The notes: generated by a model not told the origin, from the sequence alone. Positions 25,653 through 34,409 are shown, counted from the stretch's first letter. The stretch: 64,000 nt of DNA from Silanimonas sp044377035 (GCF_044377035.1 NZ_JBILJW010000007.1:1-64000); one strand, 5' to 3'. Numbers and translations are program-made.

Positions 25653-28600
25653 AGCAGCGGGATCACGACAAGCGTCAGCAGGGTGGAGACGGCGATGCCG
25701 AAGATCAGGCTGATGGCGAGGCCGTTGAAGATCGGGTCGTCGAGGATGAACAGCGCGCCGAGCATCGCCGCCAGCGCGGTGAGCCCGATGGGCTGAGCGC
25801 GCACCGCGCAGGCCTCGATGACGGCATCGGCGAGCTCACGGCCGTTCGCGATCTCGTGGTTGATGAAGTCCACCAACAGGATCGAGTTGCGAACAATGAT
25901 CCCGGCGAGCGCAATCATTCCGATCATGCTGGTGGCGGTGAACTGCGCGCCGAGCAGCGCATGGCCGGGCATCACGCCGATCACCGTCAGCGGGATCGGC
26001 GCCATGATCACCAGCGGCACGACATAGCTGCGGAACTGCGCGACGATCAGCAGGTAGATCAGCACGAGGCCGGCGGCATAGGCGAGGCCCATGTCGCGGA
26101 AGGTCTGCCAGGTCACCTGCCACTCGCCGTCCCACTTGATGGTGAAGGCCAACGGGTCGTCCGGCGCGGTGAAGAAGCGCTGCGCCACCGGCACGCCGAC
26201 GTCGAGCGAATCGACGCGGCCCACCAGCGAGAACATGCCGTACAGCGGGGAATCGACATCACCCGCTTCGTCGGCCATCACGTAGGCGACCGGCAGCAGG
26301 TCCTTCTGCATCAGCATCGGCTCCCACGGCTCGCGACGGACCTCGACGAGTTCGACCAGCGGGATCATCCGCCCGTCCTGCGCACGCACCTTCAGTGCCA
26401 GCAGCTCTTCGATGCGGGCCTGGTCGCCGGCCGGCAGGCGCAGGCGCACCGGGATGGCGTGCTTGGCCACGCCGTCGCGCAGGTAGGTGGCGTCCACGCC
26501 ACCCACGGCGAGCGCGAGCGTCTGGGCGATGGCCTGCTGGCTCACGCCGAGGCGCGCCGCGCGCACGCGGTCGATCACGACCGTCTCGCGCGAGGCTTTC
26601 GCTTCCAGCGTGGTGTCGATGTCGACGAGGCCGTCGGTCTCGCGCGCCAGGCCTTCGAGGCCTTCGGCGATGCGGCGCACCGTGGCGGCATCCGGGCCAT
26701 AGACCTCGGCCACCAGCGGCGCCAGCACCGGCGGGCCGGGCGGCACTTCGACCACTTTCAGCGCGGCGCCGTAGCGCGCCGCGATAGCCTGCAGCGCCGG
26801 CCGCCACGCGCGGGCGAGGTCGTGGCTCTTGTCGTCACGGTCGTGCTTGTCGACCAGATTCACCTGCAGGTCGCCGAGCGCCGCGCCTTCGCGCAAGTAG
26901 TACTGGCGCACGAGCCCGTTGAAGTTCACCGGCGCCGAGGTACCGGCGTAGCCCTGCACGTCGAGCACTTCAGGGCGCTCGCGGAGTTCAGCGGCCAGCT
27001 CCAGCAGCAGCGCATTGGTGCGCTCCAGCGGCGTGCCCTCCGGCAGGTCGACGACGATCTGCAGCTCCGACTTGTTGTCGAAGGGCAGCATCTTCAACAC
27101 GACCAGCTGCACCACGACGAGGCCCACCGAGAGCGCGACGGCCGCACCGATACCGGCAAAGAGCTTGAAGCGGCGCGACCCGCCCTTGCCCGGGTCGAGG
27201 AAGGGACGCATCAGGCGGTCGAAGACGCCGTGCAGGCGCGCGGCGAGGCCGCCGTGCCCGTGGCCACCCGCCTCGCCGAGGCGCGCGTAATGGCGCGAGA
27301 GCAACTTCACCGCGAGCCAAGGCGTGACGGTGAGGGCGATCAGCAGCGAAAGCAGCATGCCCACCGAGGCGTTGATGGGGATAGGCCGCATGTACGGGCC
27401 CATCAAGCCGGTGACGAAGGCCATCGGCAGCAGCGCCGCGATGACGGTGAAGGTCGCGAGGATGGTCGGGCCGCCGATCTCGTCCACCGCCGCCGGCAGC
27501 GCCTCGCGCAACGACTTGCCGCCGAGCGTCATGTGGCGATGGATGTTCTCGACCACGACGATCGCGTCATCCACCAGGATGCCAATGGAGAAGATCAGCG
27601 CGAACAGTGAAACGCGGTTGATGGTGAAGCCCATCGCCCAACTGGCGAACAGGGTGACGGCCAGCGTCAGGATGACCGCCGCGCCGACCACCACCGCCTC
27701 GCGCCAGCCCAGCGCGACCAGCACCAGCAGCACCACGGCCATGGTCGCGAAGACCAGCTTCTTGATGAGCGTGAGCGCTTTTTCGTTGGCGGTGAATCCG
27801 TAGTCGCGCGTCACCGTGGCCTGCACGCCGTCGGGGATCAGCGCGCCCTCGAGGGCGACGAGGCGCTCGCGGATCGCAGCGGTGATGTCGGCGGCATTGG
27901 CCCCCGGCTTCTTGGCGATGGCCAGCGTGACCGCCGGCGCCCATTCGAGCGGCGCGGCCTCACCGGCCGGCGCGCCCGCACCCGCTGCATGCCACACGTA
28001 GGCCGTCGGCCGGTCGGCGGATTCGCGGATGGTCGCGATGTCGGCCAAGCGCAGCGGCTGGCCCTCACGAAGGCCGAGCACGAGATCGGCCACGCCATTC
28101 GCATCGGCGAGGAAGGTGCCCACCGTCACCGGCACCTGCGTGCCGCTGGCGTCGACGCGCTCGCCGGCCTGCAGCACCACGTTGGCCGCAGCCAGCGCCT
28201 GCTGCAGTTCGCCCACGGTCATGCCGTGCGCGGCGAGTCGCGTGGCGTCGAGTTCGACGACCACCGCGCGCTCCGGCGCGCCGATGGTGGTGATGTCACG
28301 CGTGCCGGGCACACGCTTGAGTTCGGTTTCCAGCGCGCGGGCGACGGCGCCCAGTTCGGTCGCGCCGCGCTGCGGGTCGTCCGTCCACAGGGTGACGCCC
28401 ATGACCGGCACGTCGTCGATGCCCATCGGGCGCACCAGCGGCGGGCCCACGCCCAGCCCCGGCGGCACGAAATCGGCGTTGGCGAAGACCTGGTTGTAGA
28501 GGCGGACGAGAGCGTCCTTGCGCGGGATGCCCACGTCGAACTCGACGGTGACCACGGCCATGCCGGGACGGCTCATCGCGTAGACGTGCTTCACGCCTTC

Positions 28601-28846
28601 GACTTCCGAGAGCTTCTGCTGCAGCGGCACGCTAACGAGCGATTCGACATCGTGCGCCGACGAGCCCGCGAAAGGCACGAAGACGTTCGCCATCGTCACG
28701 TCGATCTGCGGCTCTTCCTCGCGCGGCGTGATCATCACCGCGACGAGGCCGAGCAACAGGGCCGCCAGCGCCAGCACCGGCGTCAGCGGATTGGTCTGGA
28801 AGGCCCGCGCTAGGCGGCCGGATACGCCAAGTCGAGGCTCACTCAT
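25613..28846 (-). CDS. RND efflux permease in the sulfide-oxidation operon
   Basis: A 1077-residue inner-membrane transporter with 12 helices in two halves and two large periplasmic loops. TM4 carries the proton-relay pair in GILVDDAIVVVENIHRH. In TM10 the position of AcrB Lys940 is Arg (GIIVRNSILLVDF), as in a distinct group of RND pumps rather than classic multidrug AcrB. The start is the ATG at 28846, which overlaps the adaptor gene's end by eight bases. Order on the strand is sqr, DUF2892 protein, adaptor, this permease. No outer-membrane channel gene is adjacent, so it must borrow one. Context suggests it exports a product of, or is induced by, reactive sulfur; substrate unknown. Confidence 0.9.
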   Translation of the reverse strand: MSEPRLGVSGRLARAFQTNPLTPVLALAALLLGLVAVMITPREEEPQIDVTMANVFVPFAGSSAHDVESLVSVPLQQKLSEVEGVKHVYAMSRPGMAVVTVEFDVGIPRKDALVRLYNQVFANADFVPPGLGVGPPLVRPMGIDDVPVMGVTLWTDDPQRGATELGAVARALETELKRVPGTRDITTIGAPERAVVVELDATRLAAHGMTVGELQQALAAANVVLQAGERVDASGTQVPVTVGTFLADANGVADLVLGLREGQPLRLADIATIRESADRPTAYVWHAAGAGAPAGEAAPLEWAPAVTLAIAKKPGANAADITAAIRERLVALEGALIPDGVQATVTRDYGFTANEKALTLIKKLVFATMAVVLLVLVALGWREAVVVGAAVILTLAVTLFASWAMGFTINRVSLFALIFSIGILVDDAIVVVENIHRHMTLGGKSLREALPAAVDEIGGPTILATFTVIAALLPMAFVTGLMGPYMRPIPINASVGMLLSLLIALTVTPWLAVKLLSRHYARLGEAGGHGHGGLAARLHGVFDRLMRPFLDPGKGGSRRFKLFAGIGAAVALSVGLVVVQLVVLKMLPFDNKSELQIVVDLPEGTPLERTNALLLELAAELRERPEVLDVQGYAGTSAPVNFNGLVRQYYLREGAALGDLQVNLVDKHDRDDKSHDLARAWRPALQAIAARYGAALKVVEVPPGPPVLAPLVAEVYGPDAATVRRIAEGLEGLARETDGLVDIDTTLEAKASRETVVIDRVRAARLGVSQQAIAQTLALAVGGVDATYLRDGVAKHAIPVRLRLPAGDQARIEELLALKVRAQDGRMIPLVELVEVRREPWEPMLMQKDLLPVAYVMADEAGDVDSPLYGMFSLVGRVDSLDVGVPVAQRFFTAPDDPLAFTIKWDGEWQVTWQTFRDMGLAYAAGLVLIYLLIVAQFRSYVVPLVIMAPIPLTVIGVMPGHALLGAQFTATSMIGMIALAGIIVRNSILLVDFINHEIANGRELADAVIEACAVRAQPIGLTALAAMLGALFILDDPIFNGLAISLIFGIAVSTLLTLVVIPLLYFAWLRRRPRPA

Positions 28847-29912
28847 CGGCGGCCTCCCGCGCGGCGCGCTGGGCCACGAGCGCCGCAACCGGATCGAGCG
28901 CGACGGCCTCGCCCGTCGCCAGGCCAGCGATCACTTCCACGCGATCGCCGAACACCTCGCCCACGCGGATCTGGCGCAGGCCGACGCGGCCTTCGGGCGA
29001 CACCACGTACACGGCGGCGATCTCGCTGCGGCGAACGAGGGCGGTGGCGGGCACCAGCAGGCGCTCGGCCTCGCCCAGCTTGAAGCGCACCTTGACGGTG
29101 TTGCCGGGCTGCAGGCCGGTTTCCATTTCCGGCAGCTCGACGCGGACGGTGAAGGTGTGGGTCTGCGGGTTCGCCGTCGGGAAGACGATCACCTCGCGGG
29201 CCTCGACGTCGCGGCCGTCGGCCAAGCGGATCGTTGCGGCCTTGTGTTCACGGATGGCGGCGATGTCGGCCTGCGGCACCTGCACTTCCACGCGCAGCTG
29301 GCCGAGCGAAAGGCCCGAGACCAGCGGCTGGCCGGGCGCGACCGTCTCGCCGATCTCGACATGACGCTGCGTGACGAGCCCCGAGTACGGCGCGCGCACT
29401 ACGGTGTAATCGACCTGCTCGCCCGCTTGCTTCACGCCCGCTTCGGCGGCGGCGAGGGCGGCACGCGCGGCATCGCGTCGCGCCGTCGCCTGATCAAGCT
29501 GCGAGCGCGCCACCAGCTGGCGCCCGGCCAGGTCGGCGATGCGGCGCTGGTCGGCTTCCGCTTCCGCGGCTTGCGCGCGCGCCGCACGCAGCGCGGCTTC
29601 CGCCTGCGCGCGACCGCTGCGCTGCTCGACGTCGGTGAAGCGCACGACGACATCGCCGGCCTTCACCACGTCGTTCACGTCGAAGGGCAGTTCGACGACC
29701 CGGCCGGCCGTCTGCGCAGCCAGGGTCGCCTGGTTCACCGCCTGCACCACACCATCCCAGCTGCGCTCGCGCGCGGCGGTCGCCGGTGCGACGGCGAACG
29801 TCTGCAGGCCGGGATCAGTCGACGTGGGTGCCGCGTCCTCGCTGCTCGAACAGGCGGTTAGCGCAATGGCGGCGACGAGGGCGGCAGCGAGGGGCAGGCG
29901 GCGGAAAACCAT
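28839..29912 (-). CDS. RND periplasmic adaptor (membrane fusion lipoprotein)
   Basis: The 357-residue product has a lipoprotein signal with lipobox LTAC at about residue 21, a biotinyl-lipoyl half-motif (TLAAQTAGRVVELPFDVNDVVKAGDVV), a long coiled-coil hairpin rich in Ala, Arg and Glu (~85-165), the second half-motif (VRAPYSGLVTQRHVEIGETV), and beta-barrel and membrane-proximal domains. It links the RND permease encoded directly downstream to an outer-membrane channel. The start lies 11 bases after the DUF2892 gene. Confidence 0.9.
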   Translation of the reverse strand: MVFRRLPLAAALVAAIALTACSSSEDAAPTSTDPGLQTFAVAPATAARERSWDGVVQAVNQATLAAQTAGRVVELPFDVNDVVKAGDVVVRFTDVEQRSGRAQAEAALRAARAQAAEAEADQRRIADLAGRQLVARSQLDQATARRDAARAALAAAEAGVKQAGEQVDYTVVRAPYSGLVTQRHVEIGETVAPGQPLVSGLSLGQLRVEVQVPQADIAAIREHKAATIRLADGRDVEAREVIVFPTANPQTHTFTVRVELPEMETGLQPGNTVKVRFKLGEAERLLVPATALVRRSEIAAVYVVSPEGRVGLRQIRVGEVFGDRVEVIAGLATGEAVALDPVAALVAQRAAREAADE

Positions 29913-29923
29913 GGAGAAATCCT

Positions 29924-30127
29924 TCAGCGGAACGCGCAGCCGGACGACAGGCCCAGCTTCTTGAACACGATGGCGGCCGGGCAGAAGCCGGAGAACGCCG
30001 ATTGCAGCAGATTGAGGCCGATGAACACCGTGAACAGGACGAACCACGGCGAGACGAAGTGGGTCAGGGCGATGGAAAGAAGGGTCATGACGCCGGCGAA
30101 GGCGAAGACAGCACGATCGATGTTCAT
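29924..30127 (-). CDS. Small DUF2892/YgaP-type membrane protein
   Basis: A 67-residue protein with two membrane helices (~10-25 and ~28-45) and the family signature LNLLQSAFSGFCPAAIVFKKLGL. This is the membrane part of YgaP, a rhodanese fused to a dimerising two-helix domain. Here it stands alone, while a rhodanese is encoded at 34026. The single pair of Cys residues (in GFCPA and SGCAF) is conserved in such proteins. GGAG precedes the ATG by about seven bases. It sits between sulfide:quinone oxidoreductase and the RND adaptor, consistent with sulfur handling at the membrane. Confidence 0.88.
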   Translation of the reverse strand: MNIDRAVFAFAGVMTLLSIALTHFVSPWFVLFTVFIGLNLLQSAFSGFCPAAIVFKKLGLSSGCAFR

Positions 30128-30184
30128 GGTGGGACTCCGGAGAAAGGATAGGGGGAACGGCAGGCGCTCGGGGCTGGCCTCTGC

Positions 30185-31453
30185 TTACTTCAGGCGCTCG
30201 ATGCCCAGCGCCTTCAGGATGTACTTCTCGTAAATCGGCTCCGTGTTGCCGGATTTCATCTTGGCGAGGAAGTACTTCTCGAACGCCACCTTCGCCACAT
30301 GCACCCACTTGCCGACCTTCGCCCACGTGACGTTGCCCGGCGGGATCTGCGGGATGGCGACGAAGGCGGCGCCGGTGTCGCCCATGTCGGCGAGGCAAAT
30401 GGCATTCCACGTCGGCACCTCGTCCGGCTCACGCCCGGCGAGCACCGCCGCAAGGTTGTGCGCGATCGCGGTCACCATGGATTCGATCATGAAGCCGGTC
30501 TTGGGCGCGCCGGTCGGCACCGTCGTGACCTCGACCGGCGGGATCGCCACGCAGACGCCCGCCGACCAGACGTTCGGGAAGGCCGGGTGGCGTTGGTGCT
30601 GGTCGATCAGCACGAATCCGCGGGGATTGACCAGCCCTTCGACGCCGCGAACGGCATCCACGCCGGTGAAGGGCGGCATGATCATGGCGAAGCGATGGGC
30701 GACGGCGTGCTCCTTCACCACGTTGCCACGCTCGTCGAACTCGGTGGCGCTCACCGTGTCCGCGGTGACGCCGGTGATCTTCGCGTTGGCGATCCACTTG
30801 ATGTGGCGCTGACGGAGCTCGCTCTCGAGCAGGCCCTTGCTGTCGCCGACGCCGCCAAGACCCATGTGGCCGATGTAGGGCTCGGGCGTGATGTAGGTCA
30901 TCGGCACGCGGTCGCGCAGCTTGCGCTTGCGCAGGTCGGCATCGAGGATCATCGCGAACTCATAGGCCGGACCGAAGCAGCTGACGCCGGGCGCCGCACC
31001 GATGACGATCGGGCCGGGGTTCTTGAGGAAATCCTCGTAGGCGGCCCATGCGGTGGCCGCATGTTCGGTGGTGCAGATCGAATGGCTGTGCGCATCCGGA
31101 CCGAGCCCCGGAACTTCGTCGAAGGCGAGGCGCGGCCCCGTGCAGATCACGAGGTGGTCATAGGCCAGTTCGCGACCGTCCTTCAGCACGAGGCGGTTGT
31201 TGGGAGGATCCACGCGCTCGGCACCCGCGCCATCGAAAGCGATTCGCTTCTTGGCGAGGTGCCCCGCGACGTCGATCTGGATGTCTGCGGCCTTGCGCCA
31301 ACCCACGGCAACCCATGGATTGGAGGGCGTGAAGCTGAACTTTCCGCCCTCGCCAACGACGGTCACCTCATGTTCGCGGCCGATGGCGGCGCGGATTTCA
31401 TAGGCGGCACTCATGCCACCCAGTCCTGCCCCGAGAACGACGATCCTGGCCAT
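30185..31453 (-). CDS. sqr: Sulfide:quinone oxidoreductase
   Basis: The 422-residue flavoprotein oxidises sulfide to sulfane sulfur and passes electrons to quinone at the inner membrane. It has the N-terminal FAD site GAGLGGMSAAYE and the three redox cysteines of SQR: Cys127 (SICTTEH), Cys159 (GVSCFGPAYEF) and Cys353 (NAICLADMGD), matching Cys128, Cys160 and Cys356 of the Acidithiobacillus enzyme. The C-terminal region contains amphipathic segments for membrane attachment. It heads a minus-strand unit with a DUF2892 protein and an RND pump, and is divergent from an ArsR-type repressor whose likely operator lies inside its promoter. Confidence 0.92.
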   Translation of the reverse strand: MARIVVLGAGLGGMSAAYEIRAAIGREHEVTVVGEGGKFSFTPSNPWVAVGWRKAADIQIDVAGHLAKKRIAFDGAGAERVDPPNNRLVLKDGRELAYDHLVICTGPRLAFDEVPGLGPDAHSHSICTTEHAATAWAAYEDFLKNPGPIVIGAAPGVSCFGPAYEFAMILDADLRKRKLRDRVPMTYITPEPYIGHMGLGGVGDSKGLLESELRQRHIKWIANAKITGVTADTVSATEFDERGNVVKEHAVAHRFAMIMPPFTGVDAVRGVEGLVNPRGFVLIDQHQRHPAFPNVWSAGVCVAIPPVEVTTVPTGAPKTGFMIESMVTAIAHNLAAVLAGREPDEVPTWNAICLADMGDTGAAFVAIPQIPPGNVTWAKVGKWVHVAKVAFEKYFLAKMKSGNTEPIYEKYILKALGIERLK

Positions 31454-31484
31454 GGCACGCCCCGAAGTGATTTCGTTGTTTTCT

Positions 31485-31512
31485 AATTTAGCACCAGCTA
31501 AAGTGAAGTCAA
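31485..31512 (-). promoter_or_regulatory. sqr promoter with palindromic repressor operator
   Basis: On the minus strand a -35 TTGACT (31512-31507) and a -10 TAAATT (31490-31485) are spaced 16 bp. The spacer holds a perfect palindrome TTTAGC-ACCA-GCTAAA at 31487-31502, core TTAG-N6-CTAA. Position between -35 and -10 is classic for repression. The same core recurs at 33151-33164. The likely ligand is the ArsR-type regulator encoded at 31591. Confidence 0.7.
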
Positions 31513-31590
31513 GCGACGCCCGATGGACGGTCGTGCGGGCGTCGCCCCCTTTGCCGTCTGGCGACGCCATCGACCTACAATCCAAGCCCT

Positions 31591-31977
31591 ATGCCCAAGA
31601 CCACGAAACGCCTTCCGCCGATGGCCGCCGCCATGGCCGCGCAGGCCGACGCCGCCGCCGAACTGCTGAAGACGCTGGGCAACCCGCAGCGCCTGCGCAT
31701 TCTTTGCCTCCTGGTGGAAGGCGAGCATTCGGTCGGCGAGATCAACGCCCACGTGCCGCTGTCGCAATCGGCGCTGTCGCAGCACCTCGCCCTGCTCCGC
31801 GAGCAGGGGCTCGTCGAGACGCGACGGGAAGCGCAGACCATCTTCTACGCCTTGGTTGACGGCCCCGCGCGCGCCATGCTCGGAACCCTTCACGACCTGT
31901 ATTGCCCGACGCCCGAGGCCGCGGCGCCGAAGCCCCGCCAAGCCGCGAAGGCGGCCTCGCGCCGCAACGCCTCGTGA
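31591..31977 (+). CDS. bigR: ArsR-family dithiol repressor of sulfide genes (BigR/SqrR/YgaV type)
   Basis: A 128-residue winged-helix repressor: LLKTLGNPQRLRIL, SQSALSQHLALLREQGLV and REAQTIFYAL are standard ArsR motifs. It has only two cysteines, Cys39 (RILC) and Cys105 (LYC), separated by 66 residues, the same spacing as the redox pair of BigR (Cys42/Cys108). In BigR, SqrR and YgaV this pair forms a disulfide or polysulfide bridge with sulfane sulfur and releases DNA. Classic metal-binding CxC motifs are absent. A TACAAT -10 at 31576-31581 predicts a leaderless or near-leaderless message. The gene is divergent from sqr and overlaps the DUF2798 gene. Confidence 0.88.
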   Translation: MPKTTKRLPPMAAAMAAQADAAAELLKTLGNPQRLRILCLLVEGEHSVGEINAHVPLSQSALSQHLALLREQGLVETRREAQTIFYALVDGPARAMLGTLHDLYCPTPEAAAPKPRQAAKAASRRNAS

Positions 31978-32210
31978 TGGACAGCCTCAAGTTTCGCAGC
32001 CTGTTCGCCGTGCTCATGGCCTTGCTGATGGCCTTCCTGATGAGCGCGGTGCTCACTGCGGTGAACACGGGCGTCGACGCAGGCTTCGTCGGCCGCTGGT
32101 TGCACGCCTTCATCGTCGCCTGGCCGATCGCCATCGTCGCGGCCTTCTTCTGCGCGCCGATCGCCCGGCGCTGGACGATGCGATTGCTCGGCATGACGCC
32201 GCCGAGCTGA
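31977..32210 (+). CDS. DUF2798 two-helix membrane protein
   Basis: A 77-residue protein with two membrane helices (MALLMAFLMSAVLTAVNTG and HAFIVAWPIAIVAAFF) and the DUF2798 pattern ending in PIARRWTMRLLG. The ATG overlaps the stop of the ArsR-type gene by one base, so it is co-translated with the regulator. DUF2798 has no assigned role; the position suggests a part in the sulfur response or simply in membrane adaptation. Confidence 0.85.
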   Translation: MDSLKFRSLFAVLMALLMAFLMSAVLTAVNTGVDAGFVGRWLHAFIVAWPIAIVAAFFCAPIARRWTMRLLGMTPPS

Positions 32211-32225
32211 GCGCGGCTCGCGGGA

Positions 32226-33122
32226 TCAGAGGGCGTCGATCGGCAGCTTGAAGTAGCGGGTGCCGTTCGATTCGGGCGCGGGCAGCGCACCGGCCTTCAT
32301 GTTCACCTGCAGCGACGGCAGGATCAGGGCGGGCATCGAAAGCGTGGCGTCCCGCGCTTCGCGAAGCGCCACGTAGGCCTCCTCGTCGACCCCATCGCGC
32401 ACGTGGATGTTCGCGGCGCGCTGCTCGGCCACCGTGGTCTCCCAGCGGATCTCGCGCCCGCCAGGGCCGTAGTCGTGGCACATGAACAGGCGCGTTTCCG
32501 GCGGCAGGGCGAGCACGCGTCGCATCGATCGGTAGAGCATTCGCGCATCGCCGCCGGGGAAGTCGGCGCGCGCCGAACCGCCATCGGGCATGAACAGCGT
32601 GTCGCCGACGAAGGCGGCATCGCCGATCACGTGCGTCATGCACGCCGGCGTGTGGCCGGGCGTGTGCCAGGCCACGGCGTCGAGGGCGCCAATGCGGTAG
32701 CGCTCGCCATCGCGGAAGAGATGGTCGAACTGGCTGCCGTCGCGGCGGAATTCGGGCCCTTCGTTGAAGATGCGGCCGAAAGTGTCCTGCACGACATCGA
32801 TGCGCTGGCCGATCGCGATGCGGCCGCCCACCTGCTGCTTCACCCACGGGGCGGCCGAAAGGTGGTCGGCGTGGACGTGGGTCTCGATGATCCACTCGAC
32901 CCGCAGGCCCTCGCGGCGGACGAAATCCACCACGGCACCGGCCGAACGGTGGGCGATGCGTCCGGAGGCGGCTTCGAAATCCAGCACCGGATCGACGATC
33001 GCGCAGGCCGGCCCCATGGGCTCGCGCACCACGTAGCTGATGGTGTTCGTGGCCCGATCGAAAAAGCCGTGGACCTCCGGCGCGGGACCGCCGGGCTGTT
33101 CGTTGGCGACGTCGTTTGTCAT
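32226..33122 (-). CDS. Metallo-beta-lactamase-fold persulfide dioxygenase-like protein (Blh/ETHE1 group)
   Basis: The 298-residue protein has HVHADH at residues 82-87, TPGHTPACMTHVIGD, FVGDTLFMPDGGSARADFPGGDARMLYRS and CHDYGPGGREI. These match the Blh/CstB-like group, which oxidises persulfide (as glutathione persulfide) to sulfite using one iron. In Xylella and Agrobacterium the blh gene is under BigR control. It removes the sulfane sulfur made by SQR. The gene is divergent from the TauE gene; a palindrome like the one in front of sqr lies in their shared control region. Start is the ATG at 33122; the long open frame beyond is a shadow of the opposite strand. Confidence 0.9.
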   Translation of the reverse strand: MTNDVANEQPGGPAPEVHGFFDRATNTISYVVREPMGPACAIVDPVLDFEAASGRIAHRSAGAVVDFVRREGLRVEWIIETHVHADHLSAAPWVKQQVGGRIAIGQRIDVVQDTFGRIFNEGPEFRRDGSQFDHLFRDGERYRIGALDAVAWHTPGHTPACMTHVIGDAAFVGDTLFMPDGGSARADFPGGDARMLYRSMRRVLALPPETRLFMCHDYGPGGREIRWETTVAEQRAANIHVRDGVDEEAYVALREARDATLSMPALILPSLQVNMKAGALPAPESNGTRYFKLPIDAL

Positions 33123-33143
33123 GCCCACAGTGTCGCGGGCCGC

Positions 33144-33172
33144 TTGTATATTAGCAAGCTCTAAGATACATT
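33144..33172. promoter_or_regulatory. Divergent promoter with second TTAG-N6-CTAA operator
   Basis: An imperfect palindrome TATATTAG-CAAGCT-CTAAGATA (33147-33168; arms match at 7 of 8) lies between a plus-strand -35-like TTGTAT (33144-33149) and -10-like TACATT (33167-33172) with 17-bp spacing. On the minus strand an extended -10 TGCTAATAT overlaps it. One bound repressor could thus silence both the dioxygenase gene and tauE-rhodanese. The core is the same as in the sqr promoter. Confidence 0.65.
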
Positions 33173-33213
33173 GCCGCCATGTCACCGCTCCTCCGTCGGC
33201 CGTCGGCATCCCA

Positions 33214-33984
33214 ATGATCTGGCTCGCCCTGCTCGGCGCCGTCATCGTCGGCCTTTCCCTCGGCCTACTGGGCTCGGGCGGTTCGATCCTCACGGTTCCC
33301 CTGCTGGTGTACGTCGTCGGGCAACCGGAGAAGGTCGCCATCGCCGGATCGTTGGCGGTCGTCGGCGGCATCGCGCTTGCCGGTGCGATCCCATCGGCCC
33401 TGCGCGGGGGCGTCGATTGGCGGAGCGTCGGCTGGTTCGGCGTGCCCGGCATGGCCGGTACCGTGCTCGGGGCGCACCTGTCGCGCTGGATCGCCGGCGA
33501 TGTGCAACTGCTGCTGTTCGCGGTCGTGATGATCGTCGCGGCGTGGCGCATGGCGAAGAGCGCCCCCGTGGCCGACACCGGCGCGGCATCGCGGTCGCGC
33601 GCATGGGTTGTCGTCGATGGCCTCGGCGTGGGTCTGCTCACCGGCTTGGTCGGCGTTGGCGGCGGCTTCCTGATCGTGCCTGCGCTCGTGCTGCTCGGCG
33701 GCCTGCCGATGCATCGCGCGATCGCCACCAGCCTGTGGATCATCGCGCTGAACGCGTTCAGCGGCTTCGGCAAGCACCTGTTCGTTCTCGACGCGGCCGG
33801 CCTCGCGCTGGACTGGCGACTCCTCGGCCTATTCACCGGCGTGGGCGCCGTCGGCAGCGTCGTCGGCCAGAAGCTCGCATCACGCCTACCGCAGGCGCTC
33901 CTGCGTCGCAGCTTCGCCGCCCTGCTGGTGGTGATGGGGCTGTACATCGTCGGGCGGGAACTCCCCGCCCTCTTCACTTCCTGA
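33214..33984 (+). CDS. TauE/SafE family sulfur-compound exporter
   Basis: A 256-residue polytopic membrane protein with seven to eight helices in two related halves, each with the glycine-rich motif (GLSLGLLGSGGSILTVP and GLLTGLVGVGGGFLIVPA) of the TauE/SafE/YfcA family. Members export sulfite, sulfoacetate or other sulfur anions. Next to the persulfide dioxygenase, whose product is sulfite, sulfite export is the likely role. The start at 33214 has no obvious Shine-Dalgarno. A rhodanese gene follows after 41 bases. Confidence 0.9.
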   Translation: MIWLALLGAVIVGLSLGLLGSGGSILTVPLLVYVVGQPEKVAIAGSLAVVGGIALAGAIPSALRGGVDWRSVGWFGVPGMAGTVLGAHLSRWIAGDVQLLLFAVVMIVAAWRMAKSAPVADTGAASRSRAWVVVDGLGVGLLTGLVGVGGGFLIVPALVLLGGLPMHRAIATSLWIIALNAFSGFGKHLFVLDAAGLALDWRLLGLFTGVGAVGSVVGQKLASRLPQALLRRSFAALLVVMGLYIVGRELPALFTS

Positions 33985-34025
33985 CCCTGCCGCGTCGTGC
34001 GGCATTCCTTCCCGAGGATCTCCCG

Positions 34026-34409
34026 ATGAAAACCGTGCAGGACCTGGTGGCCGCCGCGAAAGGCCGAATCCGCGAGATCGACCACGCCGAGCTCGACGCC
34101 ATGCGCGCCAAGGGCGCACCGCTGATCGACGTGCGCGAACCCGGCGAGTTCGCGCAAGGCCGCATCCCGGGCGCGGTGAACATCCCGCGCGGCGTGCTGG
34201 AATTCGAGATCGACGGCCATCCGGCCGTGAACGGCATCAAGGACCCGGCGCTGTCGCACCGCAACGCTCCCGTGATCCTGAGCTGCCGAAGCGGCGCCCG
34301 CAGCGCGCTCGCGGCCGCTGCGCTGAAGGAGCTGGGGTTCGCGGAACCCGTCTCGCTCGCCGGCGGATTCATGGGTTGGACGAACGCCGGCAAGCCGGTC
34401 GAAGGCTGA
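34026..34409 (+). CDS. Single-domain rhodanese (sulfurtransferase)
   Basis: A 127-residue rhodanese domain: LIDVREPGEFAQGRIPGAVNIPRG and the active-site loop CRSGARS with catalytic Cys at about residue 87. It shuttles sulfane sulfur via a Cys persulfide, for instance from SQR product to thiols or to sulfite. It is cytoplasmic, with no signal peptide, and lies downstream of the TauE gene as part of the sulfide-response cluster. Confidence 0.92.
   Translation: MKTVQDLVAAAKGRIREIDHAELDAMRAKGAPLIDVREPGEFAQGRIPGAVNIPRGVLEFEIDGHPAVNGIKDPALSHRNAPVILSCRSGARSALAAAALKELGFAEPVSLAGGFMGWTNAGKPVEG

Noticed and set aside
24641..27610. Long plus-strand open frame of almost 1000 codons
   Set aside because: It starts inside the serine hydrolase gene out of frame and runs antisense to the RND permease; the translation is low-complexity Arg/His/Gln with no family likeness.
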